Below are positions 19,301 through 33,000 of a DNA stretch of 64,000 nt, one piece after another (position 1 is the first letter of the stretch; each line of letters begins with the position of its first letter). The notes beneath the pieces were generated by a model. The model ran no database searches. It worked only from the letters and a program-made list of their open reading frames with translations, and had not been told where the DNA came from. Source of the stretch: Leptidea sinapis (Eukaryota; Arthropoda; Insecta; Lepidoptera; Pieridae); NCBI RefSeq assembly GCF_905404315.1, contig NC_066266.1:1681501-1745500 (forward strand), given 5' to 3'. The translations under genes and the position numbers were made by a program.

Positions 19301-21007
19301 TCTCGACTTGTTCCTAAAAGAGTTTAGAGTAAAGAATACCAAGAGTAACAGAGCTAGTAGATGGCGAATGGATAAAGCAAATATTTGCACGAACCATAGT
19401 AAAAATAGAGTGACGTTATCTCTACCCAGGGAAACTTTCTCAATTGTACGTTTTAAAAACCATTTTATAATCAAGTATTACATTGATTACCTAATTATAC
19501 ATTTATTCTACTAGCTATATTATGTATATATTGTGTATATGTGTACTTACTCCAAAAAAATAAATATTTTAAACGAAACTTCTAGCGATTTTACTTAAAA
19601 AACCTATTACGCAATAAAACTGCTAACCTTAAAATGTTATTCAAGCCACCAGTTCTCCTTTCCCTCGATATTAAATGGTTAACAGTTGTAGAGAGTAGCA
19701 GGTTGAACTCTGGTATCTGTAACTTCCCATATAGCTCGTGAGTGCGAGCGAGAACAGTACATCGACAATACTGCTCTTTTCTGTCTTCTCAATACTATAC
19801 ATATTGAAATCAAACAAAAAACTGTCCTTAGACTACACCGCAAATTTTGTAAATTAATCAAAGATAAGTGTACAGTCATCAAAAAATTCAAATAATTGCA
19901 AATAATTGTGAATTAATCGAAAATTTATATTTTCGTACAAAAAAAAAGGCCATTTTTTGCAACGCAAAATAGCGTCAATGCCCGCTTATAGTAATTATTG
20001 TATATTATAGTAATTTAGTACTAAATTGCGAGATGTCATAGTTTTTCCTAAAATGTTAGATAGGTATTTTTTTTATGCGCGTGATTGTAAACCTAAAGTC
20101 AAACTATAAAAGTCTACAATAATTATTGTATAACACAATCTAACAGTTTCATAATATTTCTAGTTTTAACCAGAACTATTTTGTAATGTTGGCAACTTTA
20201 ATAACGAGTTCTAATTATTGTTGGTTTGCAGAAATACACGCAATTCTCGATATTTACCACTATACCTACATGTCAATAATTATAGAATAAATATTTTAAG
20301 TATAAAATTTAAAAAAAACACAATCATATGCATAGTTTCGTGCGCTAAACATTCATGCACAATAATTTGCGTTTTTTCACATGGCAATACATTTATGTTG
20401 CCAGCTCATGAGTGACTAAAGCAGGCAACACCCGTTTAAAACACAATTACCGAACATACAGCGTTTTAATATATGCCTACACGACAATATGTAGTAGCTT
20501 AGTGAGCATTTTACTCGGCATTCCTTAAAAAAAACTGTAAAAAACAAAAAAGAAGATTTATAATGCCAAATTTCAGTAATAAATACGAGATAAATTTAAT
20601 GAAATATTAATAAATATAAATGAATCAACTACTAACAGTGACATACTGATATTCAACCACAGAGTATATTCAAACTGTCAAAACCTCACCACAGCTTTCA
20701 TTTATTACGCATTTCGCGGGTGAAAAAAGGTACCAGTTATTGTATTTTTATTTAAAAAACACATTTATTAATTTGGTTTTTGTCCGAAGTTTCAATATAA
20801 AAGATTATACACGACACTATAACTGTAAGAGTTGCATCGAAAAATCTAAATTTTAAACATTCGTACTCTGTCTTGAATTATATAAATTAAATAATGTATA
20901 ACTAAACATAAATTTTATAATCAACGATCTCTATAATAAATAAAATTCAATCGCCTGTCTAGCTGCTTTGCAACGCGTAGTTCGGTTTCCATTTGTAAGC
21001 CCCGTTT
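16330..21007 (-). other. ena: Probable long 3'UTR of enabled
   Basis: Nearly 5 kb of AT-rich DNA follows the ena stop codon and contains none of the repeat families seen elsewhere in the window, which is unusual here. It is bounded by the repeat ending near 16,195. Reverse-strand AATAAA motifs occur at 20,763-20,768, 16,377-16,382 and 16,336-16,341. An A-rich tract lies at 18,806-18,855. That the whole stretch is transcribed is inference; proximal sites may be used. Confidence 0.35.
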
Positions 21008-21036
21008 TTATCTACGGGAGAATTCCGTTTTCATAG
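21008..21036 (-). CDS. ena: ena exon 14: last 9 residues and stop
   Basis: Acceptor tttattttacag. With the split codon it encodes AMKTEFSRR and TAA. The full C-terminus REIIDAMKTEFSRR matches the expected family ending (KEEIIxAxxxELxxR in vertebrate VASP/Mena). The exon is too short to be found by an open-frame scan and was located by looking for this ending. Confidence 0.88.
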
Positions 21037-24000
21037 CTGTAAAATAAATAGATTTATTAATATATTTAAGTTTGGAAAAGGTAGAAGTTTTTCTATCCGA
21101 AAGTTACATACATTATTATGAAACGGACAGGCCACTATAATCGACCAAGAGTGAGTATGCCGCGTGGCGATCGATTAAAATAAACTATGACTGTATAAAA
21201 CAAGTGAGCACAAGAGATCGGTAGTGGAACTATGTGGCGGCAGCAACGTATTCTGTACTATCGACACTATTAACACTATTGAGAGACGGACTATACTATA
21301 CTATACAGGAACTCGTTATAATAAGAACTTTCTTTCTTCCTGTCTCGTGGAGGAGATCACTCTTAAACGGATGGTAGTTGTCTCTCAAGCGTATCTATAA
21401 ACTGTGTCTCTATGAAGCTGTGTGAACTGTGTTTAAAAGTGTGTCCATGCTCACAATATATACTCATTTCTATCCCTGCCACCGTTCCCCAACCGTTTCC
21501 CATGCCTCAAACACTTGTGCAATTTATTATCTAAAAACACAATTTTACAAAACACATTTTAGAGAAACTTTACAATAACAGATGCTTAAACAATAACTAT
21601 GGGACCTTCACGCCCTGCTACGAGTACGCAGTAGACCCTTTTTTTTATTATCCTCTCCAAACCTATTCTTTGTAAAGGAGGCTACATATTACTTAAACTG
21701 CTAAAATGGACACATCGTAGAAAATAAGTAACTGGCCGCATCTGCACATCTTTCAAATGCTTTCTAAATTACATTTAGTGAAGTGTCACAAGGAATTGAT
21801 GTTAAGACGGCTAATATTCCTACTTTCAACTAATATTAAACTATACACTAAAACCCGACGAACCTTTCCAGCTGTTGAAAAAGAGCATTGGAACGTAACT
21901 TTTGCTGTATTCTGTACAATTATATATATATATAAACAACAAGACACACAATCACCTATATTAAAAGGTCGTCAAAAACGTCCGAGTGGCGTGGTGGATA
22001 CGTATTAACTTTTAACATTAACAGACATACAGGTAACGGAAACGTAGAGAGACGGAAGTCTCTTTCGCACATTTCTTCTGCGATGTATTTTGTTTTAGCA
22101 ATTGAGATGTAATTATTTAGCACAATGATTAAAAACGTCAAGTTCGTTACATAATTTTGTAAATTTAAAGGGGCGCTTACTTGAAATACGTCACTCCATC
22201 CTTTTTGAGTTTGGATATGCTGTTATTGGGACAGTCTTCCACTAAACACTTTGTCATTGCGTGGCGGTGTATTCAAAGCGCGGTCGAAACACAACTGAAA
22301 GAAAACACTGCCTAATAGATGATTAGGCAGAGCTTAGCTTCAGACAAATTTTGAGAGTCTAGTAGTTTATTATACGTCAATGTATATTGTGTATATTATA
22401 ATGTTTAAATTAATGGTGATGTGATCTAGCGTCACTTAGTCAACTCGGAGTTTAATCGAACATTATATTTTCCACACTATTTACAATTTTGTACAAAAAG
22501 AAGTGTGTGTGTGTACTTATGCACGCACGCAGAAAGTTGGCGTGATGAAAAAAAACCTTAAAAATAATTATTCCTCGTGCTATTTCACGTTTGTAGAAAA
22601 CACAATATTGTTATAAAGAAAGTATTTAATACAACCAATGAAAATATTATTACACCGCATTATATAGTAAAATAGCGTGTAATTAAGTATCATTATATTA
22701 TTTTTATACAATTAGGGATTTTTTTTTTAGACTTGTATATAAATTGTAATTTATTTAATTCTCGTCCATTGGTTGTGGTTCAGTAGACATATGAGTTACA
22801 AGACTTAGCAGCTGAAGTATGATACAAATGGTTAACAAGGTGACGTCAGAGTGTCGTAAAGTCGCCCTGATAATTTTTCACTAACATGGCGCGTTAGCAA
22901 AAATGATCATATATATCATATAACTTCTCGAACTCTCCTCACGACAACAGACCGACTCACCATCAATGATCTCTCTCTTCATAATCGCAAATTGGCTCTT
23001 CACTTCCTTCATCAGCTCTAGTTTGAAAGCCTCCCATTCACCAGCGGTAATGCAGCCTCCGTCACTGCCATTTCCGTTTACCTGCTGGGTTTGTATATAA
23101 AATAACACATTATCAGTAGAACTAAAGTCCAGCCGCGAAGCAGAAAGAATTTCGTACATTAACCTCTTATTACATAAATATTATATTAAATCAAGCGAGA
23201 CATTATATTAATGCGGAAGTATCTGGGACAGTTAATAACAGGCGAAAGTACAAAAATATTTCTGCGTCGCACTCGGAACATAACTATATTTGCAGAATTA
23301 ACCTTATAATCCATAGATAAAGAAAATAAATCTTATCTATATAAATACACAATAGCGATTATTTACGATATATTGTGATCGTTAGCTGACCAATGAACTT
23401 TCAGTACCACGTGCTCGGACGCTGGAAGTTGGTTGATAGAATTATTTGCATTGCGAATATATAGGAGTCTAATGGGTTCAAAAATGGATGATATAAAGTT
23501 TCCTTTCATTTATTTAAAGGACTTAGTTGCAATGAGTTTGCTCCCATTCCTAATCTAGGACCAAATAAAGTGACCTTCCGAAAAGGTGTAGTATTCAAAT
23601 ATTTTTTCATCAAAATAGGATATTTTATTTCTTATTGAAAGTCAATAATTAACAGTTTACCTCAGACCTAAGAAGAACGGGCGCAAGAAACTCAGCGGGC
23701 TTTTTTTTCATAAAAATATGGTTACAATGTAATAATGTATAATAAAATTTATTATTTAATAGCCTAAGGAGGTCGCTCCATTCCTAATCTGTGATCTCAT
23801 TAAGAAAGTCATTATGTTATAGTAACCTTTAAAACAAACGTTTTTTTTATCAATTCTTTTGAATTTTGTAGAGTGAAAATGTGCAGAGATTTTTGTGAGA
23901 ATTTTCTTAAGTTACTAAAAGAATGTGCCATCCATTTGTTTAATATAATATAATACTAACCTTGAGTATTGTTTCTTCACTCGCAGACCCAAACCTCTTG

Positions 24001-27000
24001 CGAACTGATCGGGGAGACTGAGGCGGCTGCTGTTGTGGTGATTCAACGCTCGCTACAAACATAACTTATTATTTTAATAAATTACTTTAAAAAATATCAA
24101 CGAATTAATTTTTACATTATTATTAGAATGTAATTCCAAAAAAACGTTCCAAACCACAATCATGTCGAAATTGAGTTAAGAACCCAAAACTGGTCACGTG
24201 ATTCATATTAACGGACTGACAAAAAATGGCAGCCCTACTGTTACTCTTTAAATGACATCATAACTTAGTAAACCAACCCACATGTATGGAATACACCAAT
24301 ATTTTTAATAAACTTTAAACACGAATTCTTTAAAGTGTGATGTTTGTGGCTTGGAACGTTTTTCAGTAAATACGTCCATTATGAGCTTAGATTATTTATC
24401 TTGGTTCATAATAATAATGTAAAATCTAGATAGACAGCTGTGAATATGACGAAAAAAATTGTGGTTGACAGTTAACATTCTTTTTGAGTACACTAACACA
24501 AAGTAACATACAAATCGCGAGTGTAAGACGTAGCACACTAAAGTAATAAACCTGGCCTGTTTTCAGCGGATGTCTAGCAGCAAGAGGCTATATGAAGATA
24601 TATAAATTGTGTAAGATTATGAGTAAAAATGTGTATATGTGTTGTTACGCGAACCACTAAAGCCTATGTATTGTCGTCGTGTCGTGTTAACGCAAATCTA
24701 TACATTACCTCTACAATATGGCCGCAGCATTTAAAGGAGAATAAACTATTTTTTAATAACAAACTTTGTAGTACTATTTAAATGATAAGAAAGCTTGGGT
24801 ATGCACTGCCCTAAAAGATTGGAGCTCTCAATTAATTACTCTTAATAGAAATACACGAATGCTGCGACCGCTAGATTAGTGTACTTCAGTTATTTTCATA
24901 GCATCATGACGTACGGCATTTTACTATGGGTTCATGCTACTGACATTGATATAGTGTTTGCTCTGCAAAAGAGAGCTGTTCGTACTATAAATCAGCTTGG
25001 TTATAGACAGTCTCTCAAAGATGAATTTAAAGAAATAAATATTATGACTGTTCATAGTCTGTACATTTATGAAAATTTAATATATGTTCACAAAAATCGT
25101 TACCTTATTGCTCTTAATAGTGATTTTCATTGTTATAACACTAGAAATAAGGGATGGCTTGTAACTAATTCTAGTAGGCTTCATAAGATACATAATAGCT
25201 TTAAGGGTAAATGTATCCACTTCAATAATAAAGTCCCAGCCACTGTTCAGGCATTATCTATAAATAAATTTAAATGTTTTATAAAAAAAATGGCTCTGTC
25301 GTAAATCCTATTACTCCACTGCTGAATATCTAAATGATCGGACAGCCTGTGACTAGATTATGATTTCTTTATAGCGATAGAAATGACTGTACAATATTAT
25401 ATATTCTTATTGAAAAGAGCGCAAAAAAAGAATGCTGGGAGAGTTTCTTGCGCCGCTTCTTCTCTCTCAGAGCGCCATTTGTTTCCGAAGCGGTAGTAGT
25501 ATCTAGTAGTTATTAGAAATGACATCAAAAAGAATTCTAAAGGAATCAATTTTGAGAAAATAAATGCCTTTTATGCCTTTTAATATTACATTAAATATTT
25601 TAATATGCGTATATATATACGGGGAATTTGAATTAAATTTCTTGGGTCACACGAACTTTTAAAATATTTGAAATATTCTATAAAACACTGTACAAAAACT
25701 ATTTGTGTAAGCTATAAAATGCTATTTGTCTGAAGTATAACGTTGCGATAAGAAACTTAGTGGAGTTTTTACCAGTGGGAGGCTCCTTAGCACAGGATGC
25801 CGGCTAGATTATGGGTACCACAACGGCAGTAATGTATAAACATTATTGTGTTTCGGTCTGAAGGGCGCCGTAGCTAGTGAAATTATTGGGCAAATGAGAC
25901 TTAACATCTTATGTCTCAAGGTGACGAGCGCAATTGTAGTGCCGTTCAGAATTTTTGGCTTTCTCAAGAATCTTGAGCGGTACTGCATTGTAATGGGCAG
26001 GGCGTATCAATCATCATCAGCTGAACAATTATAAAAAAATGTGCTAATGTTATCATTCCTTGGAAGAGGTGTTACAATAAAGAACATCACTCTATTTCAT
26101 CACTAACACATAAAGCGTGTATAATAGTTGCACTACAAGGCGTAAGCTATACTTTAATAAAAAAAACACTGAACTATGCAGCTGTGGCTAAAAATACAAT
26201 CAAATAAAATTGCCTTGCGCTTGACAACAGCTGCGTACCTCGTACCAGAAAACACAGTGCAGACGATAAGCGACAGTTACTATTTCGAAATGTTTCTTAA
26301 TTATTATTAATCATTATATAATATTTGACATTAAACTTAAGGTCGTATTGTATTTTAATATAGCCTTAGTTGGTGTTACTTTATGCTCAGATCACAGTAG
26401 AATCGGTTTTCTCATACAAAAATTGGTTGATATATTACATACATTGTAACTGAAATAATTTGTAAAAAGATGAAGCTGTAAATTTTGATTGAAAAGAGTG
26501 GCAATGAGTTTAGTACATACAACAAGAAAAATTTTTTTTGACATTCATAAATTTCCGTGACCTACATGAACAAAGTGATTTTGATTTGATTTGATCACAC
26601 ATCTATAGGGATATCGTAGGTTCTACTGTAATTTATAAAATTATTTAAATATAAATATCGAGCCCGTTAGTCAAGGTATAAATGTCTGCCTGCCAAGCAT
26701 TGGGATGAGGGCTCGATCCTCAATAAGAACATACTGTAAAATTGGCAATTTAAAATTCTGTTCCCTTCAGACATTTACAACATTACATAGAAAGCTTTTG
26801 TGACAACCCTAACATATTTGTAGGGTTTATTTGTTAATTATTATACATATGGTTATGCTTCAAACAATGGAGTAAATGCAACATAACACAAAGCAAAGCA
26901 CACTCACGGGGAGTATTGCCATTACAATTGGCTGGAAGTCGGTGCGGTAGAGTGGCAGAGCGTTCCCAGGTCTTCATCGGAGTGCCGTTGTTGGAGTTTT

Positions 27001-30000
27001 CTGATGAGGACTCCTGAAATAAAAATATTAATAAATCAATTTTTTATAACTCCATGTTAGTCCTGACTTTTATATAAAGAAACTTTAAAAGGAATTTGCA
27101 AGAAAATATTTTGGAACCATTATACAAATTTAATTTGTACCAAAATATATGAACAATGTGGGACTCGAATCCGTGCCTCTCGGGTTCTATCTGAGAGGTA
27201 CCTTCAAACTTTTGATATTCAAATTTGTATATATATAATCCCAGAAGTGAGGAATATCACTTAAAACAAACCATTACAGTCATTATTATTTTTTCTATAT
27301 CCCCCTTATTCATAGTGGTCCGCTAACTTTAAACAGCCGCTGAGGAGTGCTTTTTCTCATTCTGACTTTTATTTTTATGATTAGCAATGCTTTTGGTTAG
27401 CAGACTATTATGAATAAGAGGGTTCATGGCAAGATCTTATCTTACCATAGTTATGTCCAATATGGTTATAGTCCAATGCTATCTTTCAATAGGTTATTGA
27501 AATGTAAGTAAGTGTATAAGGATAGATTTGTCTACCTCTAGTAAGTTAAACTAAGGATAGATAGGTTATTGAAAACAGTCGTTAGTGAGTAAGAGACAGC
27601 TGTCTCGCGTAGTGCACGTTCGGGCAAAGAATAAGTAATAAGTATGGGTTAAGTCGCCTTGTGTGCTAACCGACAGAGTAAAATATACCAGAGCAATTTA
27701 TTACCTTGTATACATATTTTTTTATGATAAAAAAAGCCCGTTGAGTTTGTTGCGCCCGTTCTTCTCAGGTCTAAGGCATTCGTTTTAGAATGGGTGGTAG
27801 TTTTTAACTTTCAATAAGTGATGTCACATCCTATTTTGAATGATAATATTATAATTTAAACTAACCGGTGCTCGGTCCAAGTTGGCTCGTCTCCTTGCCA
27901 GTGTCCTCTGCATCTCATGCATCATGCAGTGTAGACTGGCACGTTCTGCTCCACTGCCACTGCCCGAACTACCCCCACTGCCAGAGTTTCCTCCAGGGGG
28001 CGATGCCGCTTCTGTGTTCGACGCTTGCTGAAAATAAAAAAGTGGCACATTAGTTTAAATATAGGGCAAGTTATTTCAAATATGTAGAATTTATTACGCA
28101 TAAATACAAAATCAAGGATGGTAATTTTTACTTTATGGCATTTCATTATTAGAAATCTTAATATCGTCTGAGAATAACGTTGTTAATTTATTTAAAGAAT
28201 TTAACCTGTATGCTCTGAGGATTCAAAGGCAAATATGTTTACATATACATAATACATTTAAGTCCTATTGTGGCTTATATAACAAATGGGCATACAGTTT
28301 TTTTTATAAGTACATGTATATACATAGCTTTTAAAGTAAGTTAAGTTAGTAAGTTAAGAGTTAAGTAGGTTTAAAAGTAAGTACATAGCTTTTAAATAAA
28401 ACACTTTTAAAGGATTAAAATGCGTGTAATTGAAACTGTTATTACATTAGATTTTTGGGTAAAAGTTACATTTTTAACCGACTTCAAAAAGGAGCAGGTT
28501 CTCAATTCGTCGATTTTTTTTTAAGTTTTGAGGTAATAATATAATTTTTTAATACCTCAAAACTTTCGACTAGGTGAACCGATTTTGATAATTCTTTTTT
28601 TATTTGAAAGCTGGTGCTTCCTGTGTGGTTCAGATCTGACAATGGCATCCATGAGAAAATCACAAAATTCTTAAATGGATAATAAATGGAATAATATTAA
28701 ATGTGGATTATAAATTTATATTTATTTTTAGTTTTCATTGCTGCATTGAAAAATTAAGTATATCTACACAAATTGTTGGTTACTGTACTTCAAATACACT
28801 AAAAATCAAAAAATAATAACAAAATAAACAACCGACTTAATTTATTAATTAATTAGATTGTATAAAAATATGCAATTATTTTATAGCATTTTTTATCTGT
28901 TGTTTTGCAATGGTGTTTTTGAAGTCTGATGTTTATTTTGTTAAATTTTATTTATTTATTTTCCAAGTCCCATCTGCGTCCCCCTGAAAAGGATATCTGA
29001 AAAGGTCTTGAAACGTCGGGTAAGCTAAAATAAAATGTAATTTCTACGCAATAATGGTTTTCACCATATTTACACAAATAAAATTAATTCGATAGTGGCT
29101 GATAATACCTTAGCCTGTCTCTTCAGCCTCGCTTGTTGCAGTTGGGCAGCGAGCCCCGTGGGATCGGCAGGCTGCGGGGGCGGAGGCGGCGGCGGTGGTG
29201 ACACGACTGCCCCCGGCGGGGGAGGAGGTGGCGGGGGCGCGGGGGCCGCTGGCTGGATGACGGGGGCCGGTTGTGGCTGCATCTGTAACGTATATTTAAC
29301 GATGGTGGCCTTAAACGTGGCAGTATGCTCTATTCTTGTATGCTGACGACCTGTATAGCCGATTGGTTAGCGATCCTATCTACTAAGCTAGAGGTTTTCG
29401 GTTATAATAGGTGCAATCATTTATAATTATGATGAATATGGATGTTTGTTTCAGAGTTATGGAATTTTATCTGTATTTATGTATGTTAAAGATTTTTTTA
29501 TATATTCATTTAAAACGTTACACACTAACATAACAGCAGAACAAAAATCACATAAATTTGTCCGGATTGCTAACATGAGTTGAGTTCGTAATGATGATTA
29601 AAATTAAGAACAGAAAAAACTTAATTAAGTACATACACAAAGTTTACAAGCAAAGCATAATTAGATCAGGTTCGTATTCAACCAGTCATCACTGAATAAT
29701 ATCTCTATACGAAAACGGGACACCGCTATCTCCCGATAGCGCTATTCCATCGCACACGCACAGCAATATGACTATTCGCTAGGCCGATGGGCGGTGACAA
29801 AAATACCCGATGTTTGACCCAATTACTATGTAAGCTACAGGTTGTTCAAAAATGCAATTTTAACTTATCTCTAAATTTTTTTCTTGTGATACTAATTTTT
29901 TAAAAATGAATCAATATCATTTAATAGCCGAAAAACCAAATATTGTGTTGTAAGCGTACCATAAATGTTATTGGACTTTAATGTTATTAAGTGATTTTTG

Positions 30001-33000
30001 TAGTAGTTATTTTGTAGAAAATTTTACTTTGAATTTCAAATATTCGAAAATTCTTCCACAAGAAGACAGTAATTAAATTTTGTGTGTATCGATAAGATTT
30101 TACAGTGCCTGAAGAGATCGTTATATTCATTCGCTTTATGTTATTCTTTTACTACTGGGAAGACAAATTTTAATATCCTAATTTGAATGTTTTCTATTTT
30201 ATCTAGGTAGGTTTTAAGTAAGTAAGTATATTGTATTAAATATATCGTTGTCTTGCACCCCATAACATAAGGCTATATGCCTTATTTGGGGTAATCTAAT
30301 TAATTGTGTAAAAGTGTGTCAATATTATTATTATTATTATTATTCTTAAAAATCCCTAAGTCGTATAAATACACGAAAGTAGCTGCCAGTAATTGATTCC
30401 ATAAAGTGGCTATACAAGGTAAGAAATCTCTTAAAAGCACGTGCCACAATACCAGATGTCAACGTTATACGGGTGGTAATTTTGCATTTTAACTTAGTGT
30501 CCCGTGGTGAAATTCACCTGCTAGTTATAACCCAAACAGCTGTGCATTAATAGCATTGTCCCTGATAAATGCGGTATTTTGCTATATCAAAGAAATATAG
30601 TCTTATGTACATAGATATATCAAAAAAACTTTTTTATTTCACAACTTACCATGGGGGGTGGTTGCGGAGCAGCCGGGGGTGTTGGGGGTGCAATAGGGCC
30701 CTTGAAACAAAATATATATTAAGTGTCACTGCTACTTGATTCATAAATATGGCGTAGTCAAGACCGTCGAGCCACGAGCGAGTAAGAAGATGTTTATATT
30801 TCGCCGGATTTCGCTCATTACATTAAGAATTATTTATAGAATGAAAAACTAACATATCAAAGCGTTGATGACGTAATAGGATGCAGTTTGTTTGCTTTCC
30901 ATGGATCCTCCCGTACGATCCTCGTCTGCCACTTACCAATGTGTTTTCGGTTTTTTAATTCATTTTATGTATGTTTATTGGACTCTTTATAAGGTCAGCA
31001 ATGTTGAGATTCCTCAGATGTTACAACAGAGTATAGCTGAGGTGATCACTTTCTATTGATCCGTTTGAATGCCCTTTGTACCAAAATTGATGCACGATGC
31101 GGGACTCAAAATGCCTCTCGAGTTCCGTTCGAGCGCTCTTAATAACTTAGCCAACCGTCTGAATGACTGTAAAGTAGATCCTGCCTGCAACTGTTAATTA
31201 TAAATCCAGGAAATCCAAGTATTCCTGTTGATTTGCCGCCGTGAGATCGTAATGATTTCTTCGTAAAGTGTCCCGCGAAATATATATTGTGGTTTGCCAG
31301 CACACTCAGGCGAATATAGAAGAACCCAGGATCTTGCAGAAGAGGTGAGTACCGGCTATTCCCTTTACTCCAATGATTCCTGCTCTGTCCACCTGAGTAC
31401 CCTTTTTATAATACAGTCCACTTTAAATTCTTCGGCGCCACCACATACCCAAATTTACGATCGATGCGTCACTCGGACGGTTGGCTCAGTTGTTAAGAGC
31501 GCTCGCACGGAACCCGGAAGGTGCGGGTTCCAGTGCCGCATCGTTCATAAATTTTGGTTCAAATAAAATTTGTATATTAAATCCCAGAAGGGATTTCACT
31601 TAAAAACAACTTACTAATAACTGTTTGATATGTATAAAAACGCCGAGTTCGGTATTTATGGGTACAGAGCTCACAAGATGTTTATATTTTTTTATGAAAA
31701 TAAGGGATGAGACGAGCAGGAAGTTCAGTTGATACGCCCTACCCATTAAAATGCAGTGCCACTCAGGATTCGTGAAAAAGCCAAACATTCTGAGCGGCAC
31801 TACAGCTGCGTTCATCACCTTGAGACATAAGATACTAAGTAATTTGCCCAGTAATTTCACTAGCTACGGCGCCCTTCAGAATGAAACACTGCTTCATGGC
31901 AGATATAGGCGCCGTTGTGGTACCCATAATCTAGCCGACTTCCTATGCAAAGGAGCTTCCCACTGGTATATACTTACATTAGCTGGAGCTGGCAAGTTCT
32001 GATGAGGGGGCACTGGCGGTGGGGCACTCACAGTATTTGTCCCCACGGCTGCAGCTGATAGAGACATATTTGGGGGCATCGGGGCACTAAAATGATAAAT
32101 ATAAAAAATATAATTTTTAAACTTTATTTCGTCTACGGTGACACAGGCCGCTAGCCTATTGTGAAAACCACTTTAAATTTACTACACGGCCACATTATCT
32201 CTGGAACGTGTAGCCCCTCTTCCGTTCCCCTTTCACTCCCTCGCGCTCGCCCGCTTGCGTCAGTACGGCTTGCAGTTTCATTACCGTTAGGTACATGTCG
32301 TGATATTTTCGTGCTATCAGTGATTTTTTGTTGTTTTTGATATTTAAATTGTTACGTTTTGAGTTATGTTGTTAATAGTTCTGTAGTTTCTGGTGTTTTG
32401 CTACCTTTTTTTAAACAAGTAGTTTTAAGTAACTTGATTATTCAAAAGTAGAACTTGCTAAACAGCTCCACAGAATCTGTTTAGTCAACACAAATATTTT
32501 AAGTGAATAAGTTTTTATTTATCAGGCTCACATACGTATTGATTCTTTAGTATTCATTCCAAAAATCGGTGAATCTAAGGGCTGGAGTCGAATGATTGGG
32601 AATTAACGAAGCTATTCGGCAACATTCGAAAATATCGACACCAGTAACTCTGTCGACTAACTCTTTTGTTAAATTGTATGTAAAAAGAATCTTATAAAAA
32701 TCAAATATGTATTGAGTATAATTACTAAATAATGTATAATCTATACATATAAATACAATTTGAGTATCTGTTTGTAATATTGAAATAACCGTTTTTTACT
32801 ACATGTATATGAATATATATAGTTACTATAATAGTTATAGTGACTGTTAGTTCCGGCTAATCTCAGATATGACTGGACCGTTTTGAAGGGACTTTTATTG
32901 GCATTATCTTTGGTAGCTAATGTAATAAGGAGTTACTTAGGCTACGTTTATTGTAGAATAATTATTTTGTTTTATAAAAATAAATTAATGTTGCAATGTT

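Larger units (their letters stand above)
24053..26907 (-). other. ena: ena intron 11 (2.9 kb)
   Basis: A plus-strand LINE C-terminal fragment (24,780-25,580) and a family R copy (25,770-26,040) account for over 1 kb. A tRNA-like head (26,665-26,735) and a short repeat shared with 43,180-43,255 (tttccgtgacctacatgaa, 26,560) are also present. Confidence 0.55.
27014..27865 (-). other. ena: ena intron 10 (852 nt)
   Basis: Reverse SINE family 2 (27,120-27,245), a piece of the foldback family (27,425-27,590) and a plus-strand LINE 3' end (27,715-27,858) fill most of it. Confidence 0.55.
29283..30649 (-). other. ena: ena intron 8 (1.4 kb)
   Basis: A SINE family 1 copy is split in two (29,344-29,490 and 30,214-30,343) by about 720 bp of other sequence, followed by a reverse LINE 3' fragment (30,345-30,545). 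Confidence 0.55.
30701..31977 (-). other. ena: ena intron 7 (1.3 kb)
   Basis: Contains the reverse family R copy (31,687-31,968), a forward SINE family 2 copy (31,471-31,610) and a reverse scrap of the same family (31,080-31,180). These leave little unique sequence. Confidence 0.55.

Noticed and set aside
22290..22315. Acceptor-like cagtgttttctttcag on the minus strand as the start of the last ena exon
   Set aside because: It is in frame but gives VVFRPRFEYTATQ, unlike any Ena/VASP C-terminus. The acceptor at 21,036 gives AMKTEFSRR, which fits the family.
29095..29346. Glycine-rich open frame on the plus strand
   Set aside because: It is the antisense of the polyproline exon 9 of ena.
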